From assembly GCF_016862995.1 (NCBI RefSeq), contig NZ_BOOA01000055.1, positions 1 to 57,875 on the forward strand: a DNA stretch of 57,875 bases, given 5' to 3'. The notes below the pieces were generated by a model. It ran no database searches, was not told the DNA's origin, and saw nothing but the letters and a program-made list of their open reading frames with translations. Below, piece by piece: positions 43,335 through 52,562 of this stretch (within the stretch, counting starts at the first letter, position 1; every line of letters begins with the position of its first letter). The DNA comes from Acrocarpospora phusangensis. GTDB taxonomy: Bacteria; Actinomycetota; Actinomycetes; Streptosporangiales; Streptosporangiaceae. A program made the translations under genes and the position numbers.

Positions 43335-44384
43335 GTGTTCCTGCTCTCCCCGAGCCCGAGCCCGACACCGAGCATCACGCCCAGCGTGACGCCCACCCCA
43401 TCCCCCAGCCCGTCCCCGCTCATCGATCTGAAAGAGGCCGGCCAGCACCTGGTCGAAGCGTGCTCGCAGGGCGACGGCATGATCTGCCAACTGCTGAACG
43501 CCCTGCTCCCGATGCGGGGCGCCTACCCGGCGTGGATCCAGCTGGCCGCCGGGGTGGCGGACGTGATCCTGATCGTGGTGCTGATCCTGGTCGCGGCCAT
43601 GGTGGTCAGGAAGATCGCGCACCGGCTGATCACCCGGATCACGCTGCGGGCCGGCGAGGGCGTGCTGCCGGACCGGCTGCGCCGGACCGCCACTCCCGAG
43701 GACGCCACCTCCGCCATCCTGAGCGAACGGCGCAGGCAGCGCGGCGACACCCTCGGCTCCGTGCTGCGCAGCATCGCCTCCGTGGTCATCCTCGGCACCG
43801 CGTTCCTGACCATCGCCACCAAGCTCGGCATCCCGATCGCCCCCTTACTCACCAGCGTGGGCGTGCTCGGCGTGGCCGTCGGCTTCGGCGCGCAGGAGCT
43901 GGTCAAGGACTTCATCGCCGGCATGTTCATGCTGGTCGAGGACCAGTACGGCGTCGGCGACGTGATCGACACCGGCGTCGCCGTGGGCACCGTCGAAGCG
44001 GTCACCCTGCGCATCACCCGCCTCCGCGACGCCGACGGCAAGGTCTGGTACGTCAGGAACGGCACCATCACCCGCGTCGGCAACGAGTCCCAGGGCTGGT
44101 CGAGGGCGGTGATCGACGTTCCCGTGGCGTACGACGCGGACGTGATCCGGGTACAGGAGCTGCTGAAGACGATCACCACGGAGCTGTGGGAGGACTCGGA
44201 CTTCCGGGACACCCTGATCGTCGAGGAGCCGCAGGTCTTCGGCATGGAGCAGATCTCCGACTCCGCCGTGATCTTCCGGGTGAGCGTGAAGACGGTGCCC
44301 GGCGAGCGCGCCACCGCCGCCCGCGAGGTGCGCCGCCGCATCAAGCGCGCCTTCGACGAGAACGGGCTCGTCTTCGCCGCCTGA
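43335..44384 (+). CDS. Mechanosensitive channel of the MscS family
   Basis: A membrane channel of 349 residues that should open under osmotic downshift. The N terminus is unusual: a Ser/Pro/Thr repeat (SPSPSPTPSITPSVTPTPSP) of about 25 residues, probably outside the membrane. Transmembrane helices follow near 73-97 (VADVILIVVLILVAAMVV) and 138-165. The pore helix TM3 is at about 165-185 (SVGVLGVAVGFGAQELVKDFIAG), and the beta domain starts EDQYGVGDVIDTG. The cytoplasmic alpha/beta domain completes the fold. The GTG at 43335 keeps the Pro-rich start. A hairpin follows. Confidence 0.93.
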   Translation: MFLLSPSPSPTPSITPSVTPTPSPSPSPLIDLKEAGQHLVEACSQGDGMICQLLNALLPMRGAYPAWIQLAAGVADVILIVVLILVAAMVVRKIAHRLITRITLRAGEGVLPDRLRRTATPEDATSAILSERRRQRGDTLGSVLRSIASVVILGTAFLTIATKLGIPIAPLLTSVGVLGVAVGFGAQELVKDFIAGMFMLVEDQYGVGDVIDTGVAVGTVEAVTLRITRLRDADGKVWYVRNGTITRVGNESQGWSRAVIDVPVAYDADVIRVQELLKTITTELWEDSDFRDTLIVEEPQVFGMEQISDSAVIFRVSVKTVPGERATAAREVRRRIKRAFDENGLVFAA

Positions 44385-44390
44385 CCCACT

Positions 44391-44412
44391 GCCGGAGGAA
44401 TCTTCCTCCGGC
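44391..44412 (+). terminator. Terminator after the MscS gene
   Basis: An 8-bp perfect stem (GCCGGAGG with its complement) closes a 6-nt loop, 6 nt after the stop. Confidence 0.7.
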
Positions 44413-44476
44413 GGGGAACAACGCGGGATGAGAATTGTCCCCCGGGACCCGCGCCTTGACTGGTGAGTAGCTGTCT

Positions 44477-44482
44477 TAGGCT
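44477..44482 (+). promoter_or_regulatory. -10 hexamer of glbO, probably leaderless
   Basis: TAGGCT ends 6 nt before the GTG at 44489, and TTGACT lies 15-16 nt upstream of it. No ribosome site is present, so the transcript probably begins at the start codon. Confidence 0.5.
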
Positions 44483-44488
44483 GAACCT

Positions 44489-44866
44489 GTGACCAGCGAG
44501 GAGAGTTTTTACGACCTCATCGGCGGCGAGGACGCCTTCAAGCGCCTCGTCCACCGGTTCTACGAGGGTGTGGCCGAGGATCCCCTGCTACGTCCGCTCT
44601 ACCCGGAAGAGGACCTCACCGGAGCCGAGGAGCGGCTGCGGCTCTTCCTGATCCAGTACTGGGGCGGCCCGAACACGTACAGTCAGGAGCGCGGCCACCC
44701 CCGGCTGCGTATGCGGCACGCGCCATTCGTGATAGGCGAGGCGGAGCGGGACGCGTGGCTCAAGCACATGGGCGACGCCGTCGAGAGCCTGGAACTCCCT
44801 GAGGAGCAGCACCAGAAGCTCTGGCAGTACCTCGTGTACGCCGCGCACAGCCTGATAAACGCTTAG
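44489..44866 (+). CDS. glbO: Group II truncated hemoglobin (trHbO)
   Basis: A 2-on-2 globin of 125 residues that binds O2 or NO at a haem. Features are [22 protein letters not shown] with the B10-type Tyr, then [28 protein letters not shown]. The proximal His lies in [10 protein letters not shown], and a conserved Trp at G8 in RDAWLKHM. GlbO proteins in actinobacteria take part in oxygen or NO handling. The next gene begins only 30 nt later and is probably cotranscribed. The start GTG 44489 looks leaderless. Confidence 0.95.
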   Translation: MTSEESFYDLIGGEDAFKRLVHRFYEGVAEDPLLRPLYPEEDLTGAEERLRLFLIQYWGGPNTYSQERGHPRLRMRHAPFVIGEAERDAWLKHMGDAVESLELPEEQHQKLWQYLVYAAHSLINA

Positions 44867-44896
44867 ACGCCGTCATCGCGGGGCAGCCAGTGACAC

Positions 44897-46402
44897 ATGG
44901 ACCAAATCCCCTGGTGGCATGACGCCGTCGTCTATGAGATCTACGTACGCAGCTTCGCCGACGCCTCGGGTGACGGAGTGGGTGATCTGGCGGGGGTGCG
45001 GTCCCGCCTGCCGTACCTGGCGGAGCTGGGGGTGGACGCGATCTGGCTGACGCCCTTCTACCGGTCCCCCATGGCGGACGGCGGCTACGACGTGGCCGAC
45101 TACCGCGACGTCGACCCGCTCTTCGGCGACCTGGCCGAGTTCGACGCGCTCGTCAGCGCGGCGCACGAGACCGGTCTCCGAATCCTGGTCGACATCGTGC
45201 CCAACCACAGTTCGAGCGCCCATCCGTGGTTCCAGGAGGCGCTGAAGGGCATCGGCAGGGACCGCTACATGTTCCGGGACCGGCCCAACAACTGGCTGTC
45301 CGTCTTCGGCGGCCCGGCCTGGACGCAGCTGCCCGACGGGCAGTGGTACCTGCACCTGTTCGCGCCGGAACAGCCGGACTTCAACTGGCACAACCGCGAG
45401 GTCCACGAGGAGTTCCTGGACATCCTGCGCTTCTGGCTGGACCGCGGCGTGGACGGCTTCCGCATCGACGTCGCGATGGGCCTCTACAAGGCCGACGGCC
45501 TGCCCGACACCCAGCCGGGCTTCAGCGCCGCCTCCCCCATCTGGAGCCGCCCGGAGGTCCACGAGGTCTACCGCGAGTGGCGCAAGGTCCTCGACTCCTA
45601 CCCCGGCGACCGCGCCGCCGTAGGCGAGGTCTGGACCGACTCCGCCGACGACTTAGCCCGCTATGTACGCCCCGACGAGCTCCACCAGAGCTTCAACTTC
45701 GCCTGGCTGGAAGCCCCCTGGTCGGCCACCGCCTTCCGCAAGGTGATCGACGACACGCTGGCCGCCGTCCCCGCGCCCACCTGGGTGCTCTCCAACCACG
45801 ACGTGGTCCGCCACGTCACCCGTTACGGCGAGGGCTCCCTCAATCCGGCCGCCGGGCCCGCTCGCGCGCACGCCGCCCTGCTGGCGATGCTGGCGCTCCC
45901 GGGATCGGCGTACCTCTATCAGGGGGAGGAACTCGGCCTTCCGGAGGTCAAGGACATTCCCCCAGAAGCGCGCCAGGACCCCATCTTCTTCCGCTCCAAC
46001 GGCGAGATCCCCGGCCGCGACGGCTGCCGCGTCCCCCTCCCCTGGTCCGGTACGGCCCCGCCGTACGGTTTCGGGTCGGGCGGCAGCTGGCTCCCCCAGC
46101 CGGACGCCTGGGCGGACCTCACAGCCGAACGGCAGGCGGGCGACCCGGCCTCGGCGCTGTCCTTCTACCGGCGCGCCCTGGCCACCAGGAAGGCCATGCG
46201 CGGCACGCTTCCCGGCACCATCTCCTGGCTCGACAGCCCGCCCGACACGCTCTACTTCAGCCGGGGAAGCCTCATCTGCGCGGTCAACTGCGGCGAACAG
46301 GCGGCCGAACTCCCCGCCCACCACCAGGTCCTGATCTCCAGCGGCCCGCTCGACGGCGACATGCTCCCGCCGGACACGGCCACCTGGCTGCTCACCCGGT
46401 GA
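44897..46402 (+). CDS. GH13 family alpha-glucosidase-like enzyme
   Basis: A glycoside hydrolase of 501 residues with no signal peptide, so acting on oligosaccharides in the cytoplasm. The start WWHDAVVYEIYVRSFADASGDGVGDLAG and VDAIWLTPFYRSPMADGGYDVADY are typical of oligo-1,6-glucosidase/trehalose-synthase-type GH13 members. The triad is nucleophile D191 (GFRIDVA), acid/base E244 (AVGEVW) and D302 (SNHDVV). It is slightly shorter than many alpha-glucosidases. It follows glbO closely, and its 3' end overlaps the convergent thioesterase gene by 11 nt. Confidence 0.93.
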   Translation: MDQIPWWHDAVVYEIYVRSFADASGDGVGDLAGVRSRLPYLAELGVDAIWLTPFYRSPMADGGYDVADYRDVDPLFGDLAEFDALVSAAHETGLRILVDIVPNHSSSAHPWFQEALKGIGRDRYMFRDRPNNWLSVFGGPAWTQLPDGQWYLHLFAPEQPDFNWHNREVHEEFLDILRFWLDRGVDGFRIDVAMGLYKADGLPDTQPGFSAASPIWSRPEVHEVYREWRKVLDSYPGDRAAVGEVWTDSADDLARYVRPDELHQSFNFAWLEAPWSATAFRKVIDDTLAAVPAPTWVLSNHDVVRHVTRYGEGSLNPAAGPARAHAALLAMLALPGSAYLYQGEELGLPEVKDIPPEARQDPIFFRSNGEIPGRDGCRVPLPWSGTAPPYGFGSGGSWLPQPDAWADLTAERQAGDPASALSFYRRALATRKAMRGTLPGTISWLDSPPDTLYFSRGSLICAVNCGEQAAELPAHHQVLISSGPLDGDMLPPDTATWLLTR

Positions 46403-46790
46403 ACTTCTCCAAGTAGGCCCGCTCGTCCTCGGTGAGCCGCCGCGGCCTGCCCTCGGCCGCGTCGTAGGCCACCATGACCGAACTCGCCTCCACGAAGACC
46501 ACGTCCTCGTCCCGAATCTCGTACGCCAGGGTGAAGCGCACCGGGCTGACCGAGGTCACCCAGGTCTCCACCCGTACGGGTTCGGGACGGAACGTCAGCG
46601 CCCGCCGGTAGTCGATCTCGTGCCGCGCCACGACCAGCCCGCGGTGCGGCCGGCCGCCCGCCCGGATCGGTTCCAGGTAGAGCATGGCCAGCCGCGCGTC
46701 CTCCAGGTAGTCGAAGAACCGCACGTTGTTGACGTGCCCCAGCTGATCGATGTCGGCGAATCGGATCTGCCGGGAGAAGACATGCCGCAC
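46392..46790 (-). CDS. Acyl-CoA thioesterase (4HBT hotdog fold)
   Basis: A 132-residue hotdog-fold thioesterase of the YbgC/FcbC-like group. The active-site stretch FADIDQLGHVNNVRFFDYLEDARLAML carries the catalytic Asp (D-x-L-G-H-V-N-N), followed by the hotdog strands VVARHEIDYRRALTFRPEPVRVETW. The physiological acyl group is unknown. The GTG at 46790 starts 1 nt after the stop of ettA, so translation is probably coupled. The 3' end overlaps the convergent GH13 gene by 11 nt. Confidence 0.92.
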   Translation of the reverse strand: MRHVFSRQIRFADIDQLGHVNNVRFFDYLEDARLAMLYLEPIRAGGRPHRGLVVARHEIDYRRALTFRPEPVRVETWVTSVSPVRFTLAYEIRDEDVVFVEASSVMVAYDAAEGRPRRLTEDERAYLEKFTG

Positions 46791-46791
46791 G

Positions 46792-48456
<1,665 letters not shown>

Positions 48457-48466
48457 GGGCTCAAGC

Positions 48467-49780
48467 TTAGTGGGCCGCGGCGGACGTGCCGTCCGTCGGC
48501 GGATTCTGGGTGGCGGGCAGGCAGATACGGTCTCGGCCGAGTTCCTTGGCCCGGTAGAGGGCCAGGTCGGCGGCGGCGAGCAGCTCGATCAGATCGTCCC
48601 CGTGCATGTTCATGATCGCGACTCCGGCGGAAATGGTCACGGTGATCATCGCGTCGTCGGCGGCCACGGCCATCCGGCCGACCCTGGTCCTGAGCCGCTC
48701 GGCGACCCGGCGCGCCTCGGCCACGTCGGCCCTGGGCAGGAGAACCACGAACTCCTCACCACCGAACCGCCCGACCACGTCGTAGTCACGCAGCTGACTG
48801 CGCAACGTGGCCGCCACCCCGATCAGAACCTGATCACCGACCAGATGGCCATAGGTGTCGTTGACCCGCTTGAAGTGATCGATGTCGACGATGAGCAACG
48901 CCAGCATCTCCCCGGTACGGCGAGCCCTGACGATCTCGGTGTCCGCCTCGCGCTGCCAGGCGGCGGCGTTGAGCAGGCCCGTCTTGGGGTCGGTCCGCGC
49001 GGCGGCCTGAAGCTGCGCGTGGAGCAGGCTGCGCTGCAGCAGCATGACGGGCGGCAGCGCGAGCAGCAGCAGGGCCAGGTTGAGCCCGCACAGGATGGCC
49101 ACCGAGACGCCCAGGCAGAGCTCGACCGCGTCGAGCAGCAGGCTCTCGCGATCCCACAGCACGTCCCGCCAGCGGCTGTCGGGGTCGGCGGTGTGGGCGG
49201 CGATGGCGATCAGCGCGGTGTTCAGCACGGTGAACAGGGCCGCGCAGGCGACCGCGGTCACAATCGGCCAGCCGGTGCCGTGCGCCAACTCCCCCGGATC
49301 GGCCACGCGGGCGTGGAAGACCACCGAGGCGGCTCCGGCGGCCAGGCCGATCGCGGCCGCGCTGAACACCCGCCGGTAGGTGACGGTGGCCCGGACCCGC
49401 AACTGCAGCAGGATCTGCAGCGGGATCGGCGCCACCAGCGCGTAGACCGGCGGCAGCAGCAGCGCGGCCGGCAGCCACCAGGCGGAGAGCAGGTCCCGGT
49501 GCACCCCGGCGGGCATGCCGAGCCGCCGGGTCGCTTCGATGCAGACCGCGCCACAGGCCGTCAGGGCCAGGAACGTGGCCAGGTCGGCGACCGCGAACGT
49601 GGTGGTCGCGGCGAAGTAGCAGATCGCGGCCAGATCCAGCGCCACGATCGCCACCAGGTACAGCACCAGCGGACGCCGCTGCGCCAGCAGAGGCCACCGG
49701 CCGCCGCGTGCGGGCATGCCGCCGAGCGGTTTGGCCGAGGTCTGACTGGGCGCCGTCATCCCGTCCCCCAACGCATCCAT
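48467..49780 (-). CDS. Membrane diguanylate cyclase (GGDEF)
   Basis: About 437 residues. The N-terminal half has six to eight hydrophobic segments (about residues 40-260), a MASE-like sensor with no soluble input domain seen. The C-terminal GGDEF domain has DPKTGLLNAAAWQREAD, IVDIDHFKRVNDTYGHLVGDQVL and the active-site loop GRFGGEEFVVLLP, so it should make c-di-GMP. An inhibitory RxxD site (R-D-Y-D) lies five residues before GGEEF. No EAL domain is present. The ATG at 49780 has GGAG 8 nt upstream. It precedes ettA by 10 nt on the same strand. Confidence 0.92.
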   Translation of the reverse strand: MDALGDGMTAPSQTSAKPLGGMPARGGRWPLLAQRRPLVLYLVAIVALDLAAICYFAATTTFAVADLATFLALTACGAVCIEATRRLGMPAGVHRDLLSAWWLPAALLLPPVYALVAPIPLQILLQLRVRATVTYRRVFSAAAIGLAAGAASVVFHARVADPGELAHGTGWPIVTAVACAALFTVLNTALIAIAAHTADPDSRWRDVLWDRESLLLDAVELCLGVSVAILCGLNLALLLLALPPVMLLQRSLLHAQLQAAARTDPKTGLLNAAAWQREADTEIVRARRTGEMLALLIVDIDHFKRVNDTYGHLVGDQVLIGVAATLRSQLRDYDVVGRFGGEEFVVLLPRADVAEARRVAERLRTRVGRMAVAADDAMITVTISAGVAIMNMHGDDLIELLAAADLALYRAKELGRDRICLPATQNPPTDGTSAAAH

Positions 49781-50102
49781 ACGCTGACTCCAGCGTCTCA
49801 CGATGTGTAACACAATAGTTGCGGAGTGTGCGGCGTGCGATGGGAACCGCTACCTTGGGCACCGTGGCCATTCGTTCTGATGGCCTGGGGGCTGTTCTGT
49901 GGTGATTCGCCACAGGCCGCCCGTTGGTGGGGAACCGCTCCTTCGCGGGGGCGGGCCGTGTGGGAAAGGAGCAGCCATGGTGCGGGGCGTCACCTGGACC
50001 TGATCTGGTGCTCTTGCAGCGACGCGGATCGTCGCCATCGGCCGATCTCCGGTCCCCTGATCGAGGGCACCGGCCGCGCACGGCCGATGCCCCCTCCCCA
50101 CG
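49781..50102. other. Intergenic region between the GGDEF and ssb genes
   Basis: This 322-bp stretch separates two minus-strand genes and probably carries the promoter of the GGDEF-ettA-thioesterase group. I see no credible gene, repeat or hairpin. The open frames in it are GC-driven. Confidence 0.3.
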
Positions 50103-50756
50103 TCAAGCTGCCAGCGGCATCGCGTTGTCAGGCCACGGAGTCTCGTTCCCGTCGTCCTTCGAACCGTCGGCGGCGCTGACAACACCGGCGGCATCGCCGT
50201 GTTCGTCGTTCGACCCTTCCGCATGGCTGTCGTAAACGGCGTCGAGGCTGTCCTGCTCGTCGTCGGGCCGGCCCGCGCCGCCTTCCAGCAGGCGCAGCGT
50301 GCTGGGCGGGACCGCCACCGTGGCGAGTTCCCATTCGCGGGTGGCGTCCTCCATAGCCCGGAGGTCACGAGGGGCGGCGACCGGGCCCGAGGAACCGCGC
50401 ACCGGACGCTCGAAGCTGGTGATCCCCCATTTGAGGTCGTGGCCGACCGAGACCGCCTCCACCTCGACCCAGAAGCGCTGCTCTCCGCCCCGCTCGAACT
50501 GCTTCACCCGCAGCTTGCCCGACACCACCACCGGATGGCCCCGCCGCACCGACTGGGCCACATGATCGGCCAGTGCCCGGTAGCAGCGCACGGTGTAGTA
50601 GGTGGTCTCCCCGTCCTGCCAGGTCTGCGTCTGGCGATCCAGGAACCGGCGGTTGACCGCGACCCGCATCGAGGTCGCCCGGGACCCGTCACCGAAGTGG
50701 AACTGTTTGGGATCGTCGGTGACATTCCCCGACAGGGTGACGTAGATCTCGCTCAT
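50103..50756 (-). CDS. ssb: Single-stranded DNA-binding protein paralogue
   Basis: The product has 217 residues. The N-terminal OB fold (about 1-110) starts MSEIYVTLSGNVTDDPKQF and includes TYYTVRCYRALADHVAQSV and GHPVVVSGKLRV with EVEAVSVGHDLKWG. It continues into an acidic, disordered tail. The usual C-terminal DDDIPF-type tip that recruits repair proteins is absent (it ends DNAMPLAA), so this is likely a second SSB rather than the replication one. The ATG at 50756 has GGAGG 5 nt upstream. Four DnaA-box-like nonamers lie upstream of it. Confidence 0.92.
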   Translation of the reverse strand: MSEIYVTLSGNVTDDPKQFHFGDGSRATSMRVAVNRRFLDRQTQTWQDGETTYYTVRCYRALADHVAQSVRRGHPVVVSGKLRVKQFERGGEQRFWVEVEAVSVGHDLKWGITSFERPVRGSSGPVAAPRDLRAMEDATREWELATVAVPPSTLRLLEGGAGRPDDEQDSLDAVYDSHAEGSNDEHGDAAGVVSAADGSKDDGNETPWPDNAMPLAA

Positions 50757-50841
50757 GAGTGCCTCCACGGTCCGGACCCTCGCCGGACTCGCACTCACCG
50801 TCCCGCGGGCCACCCTGGCGGCGAGCGGCCGAACGCCGCTC

Positions 50842-50925
50842 TGTGGATAACGCCCGCACTGTGGACGAACGGCGAGCGCCGGTCAGCGTGAAGGGCTGTG
50901 GACAACCGAGTTATCCACAGCCCTT
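50842..50925. promoter_or_regulatory. Cluster of four DnaA-box-like nonamers
   Basis: In 78 bp there are TGTGGATAA (50842-50850), TGTGGACGA (50860-50868), TGTGGACAA (50897-50905) and TTATCCACA (50911-50919). The first and last are perfect TTATCCACA boxes, the third is the actinobacterial TTGTCCACA, and the second has one change. The last two face each other inside a 15-bp inverted repeat (50891-50905 with 50911-50925, one mismatch) just after the GTPase stop, which may also act as a terminator. Confidence 0.65.
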
Positions 50926-50936
50926 CAAGCGGCGGC

Positions 50937-52562
50937 CTAGTACTTCGCGGTATTCAATGCCTCGTGATAATCGTTGTAGCGCTGCAGCTCGCGCTCCACC
51001 GGCTCCACCACCAGCTCCTGCGCCACGCCGGAGACCCGGCGGCGCATGTCCCGCTCCAGCCGGTCCCGCTCGGTCCCGGCCGCCAGCACCACGAAGTTGC
51101 GGCTGGCCACCGCGGAGAGCAGCCCGACCCCGAGCACGCTGACCATCATGAGCAGCACCCAGGGCAGCACGTCGAGGTCACCCAGCAGCTCCGTGGGCGG
51201 CGGTCCCGTCTTGAACCCGCCGTAGGCGATGATCGCACCGGTCACGCCGAGACCGGCCACGAACAGCAGGACCAGCAGGTACTGCCAGATCTTGGCCAGC
51301 CACCACCAGGCCGGCACCCGGTCCAGCGGCGGGGCGATCTCGCCCAGCTCGTCGGTCAGCACCTTGGGCAGCTGACCGGAACGCGACCTGGCCGCGTCCC
51401 TGATGCCGTCCTGCCAGACCTCGGGCATGCCCTGGCTGAGCCCGTCGGAGAGGGCCTGCACGGCGTTGTCCACCTCGGCGGGCTGGGCTCGGACCGAGCC
51501 GCCGACGAGGGTGCGGATGTCGTCCTTGACGTCGCCGAGGCGCAGGCTCTTGAGCGGATCCGGCCGCAACCTGCCCGCCCACCGGGCGTACGGCCAGCCG
51601 ACCCAGTCGATCGAGCGCACGCCGTAGACGTTCTCGATGGCCTCGCCCACGGCGGGGGCGCCGACGGCGTCGCAGAGCGCGTCGGTGAGCCCCACCCGGC
51701 GGGCCCCGTCCACAGTGGGCTCGACGTGCAGCACGTCGGGCATGTCCTTGGCCACCCGGAGCATGAGCTTGTCGAGGTCGGCCTCCAGGCGGAGGTAGCC
51801 GGCCCGGCGCGCGCTCACCGACTCGGCCAGCACCGCCTTCAGGCTGTCGATGCCCTTGCCGTTCGTCGCCGAGGTGGCCACCACCTTCGGATTGGCCACG
51901 CCCTCCCGCTCCAGCAGGTCCTCCAGGTCGGCCACGCAGATGGCCTGCTCCTCCGGGGTCAGCCGGTCGGCCTGGTTGAGCACGAAGACGGTCACCGCGT
52001 CGTGTCCCGCCAGCTCGGCCACGTAGCGCCGGTGGGTGGCGGCGTCGGCGTACTTCTGCGGGTCGAGCACCCAGACGATCAGGTCGGCGGCGGTGATCAG
52101 CCGGTCCGCCTCGTTGTCGGTGAGCGCCCGGATGGAGTCGTGGTCGGGCAGGTCGAGCAGGATCAGGCCGTGCAGCTGGCTTTCGCCCTTGTCCAGCGCG
52201 CTGGCCCGGGCGAACCGGTGCCGCCACTGGATCTGCAGCCAGTCCAGCAGCGGCGCGGCGCCCTCCAGGCCCCACACGCAGGCGTGCGTGCGGGCCGTGG
52301 TCGGGCGGCGCACCCCCGTCGGCGAGAGTTCGAGCCCGGAGACCGAGTTGAACAGGGATGACTTGCCGCTGCCGGTGCCTCCGGCGAGCGCCACCACCGT
52401 GTGGTCGGGCGAGAGTTTGAGCCGGTTGCCGGCTCGCAGCAGGAGCTGGGTGGCCTCGTCGAGCAGCTCCGGATCGACCCGTCCCTGGCCCAGCTCGACC
52501 ACCTTGGCGAGGGCGGCGAGCCTGGTGCCGAGTCCGTGCCGGGGTTCGGCGCTGATTGTCAT
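50937..52562 (-). CDS. YfjP-like membrane GTPase
   Basis: A P-loop GTPase of 541 residues with a C-terminal membrane hairpin. G1 is GGTGSGKSSLFN near residue 60, the switch region is GVRRPTTARTHACVWG, G3 is DLPDHDSI, and G4-like sequence is VLNQADRL. Two transmembrane helices (YLLVLLFVAGLGVTGAIIAYG, LPWVLLMMVSVLGVGLLSAVA) lie near 415-475, followed by a charged helix (RDRLERDMRRRVSGVAQELV). The layout resembles dynamin-like or YfjP GTPases that act at membranes. The ATG at 52562 overlaps the stop of the preceding GTPase gene (ATGA), so the two are coupled. Confidence 0.88.
   Translation of the reverse strand: MTISAEPRHGLGTRLAALAKVVELGQGRVDPELLDEATQLLLRAGNRLKLSPDHTVVALAGGTGSGKSSLFNSVSGLELSPTGVRRPTTARTHACVWGLEGAAPLLDWLQIQWRHRFARASALDKGESQLHGLILLDLPDHDSIRALTDNEADRLITAADLIVWVLDPQKYADAATHRRYVAELAGHDAVTVFVLNQADRLTPEEQAICVADLEDLLEREGVANPKVVATSATNGKGIDSLKAVLAESVSARRAGYLRLEADLDKLMLRVAKDMPDVLHVEPTVDGARRVGLTDALCDAVGAPAVGEAIENVYGVRSIDWVGWPYARWAGRLRPDPLKSLRLGDVKDDIRTLVGGSVRAQPAEVDNAVQALSDGLSQGMPEVWQDGIRDAARSRSGQLPKVLTDELGEIAPPLDRVPAWWWLAKIWQYLLVLLFVAGLGVTGAIIAYGGFKTGPPPTELLGDLDVLPWVLLMMVSVLGVGLLSAVASRNFVVLAAGTERDRLERDMRRRVSGVAQELVVEPVERELQRYNDYHEALNTAKY

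Noticed and set aside
50842-50925. A chromosomal origin of replication
   Set aside because: DnaA-box-like nonamers are present, but there is no dnaA, dnaN, recF or gyrB, and the AT-rich unwinding region is missing.
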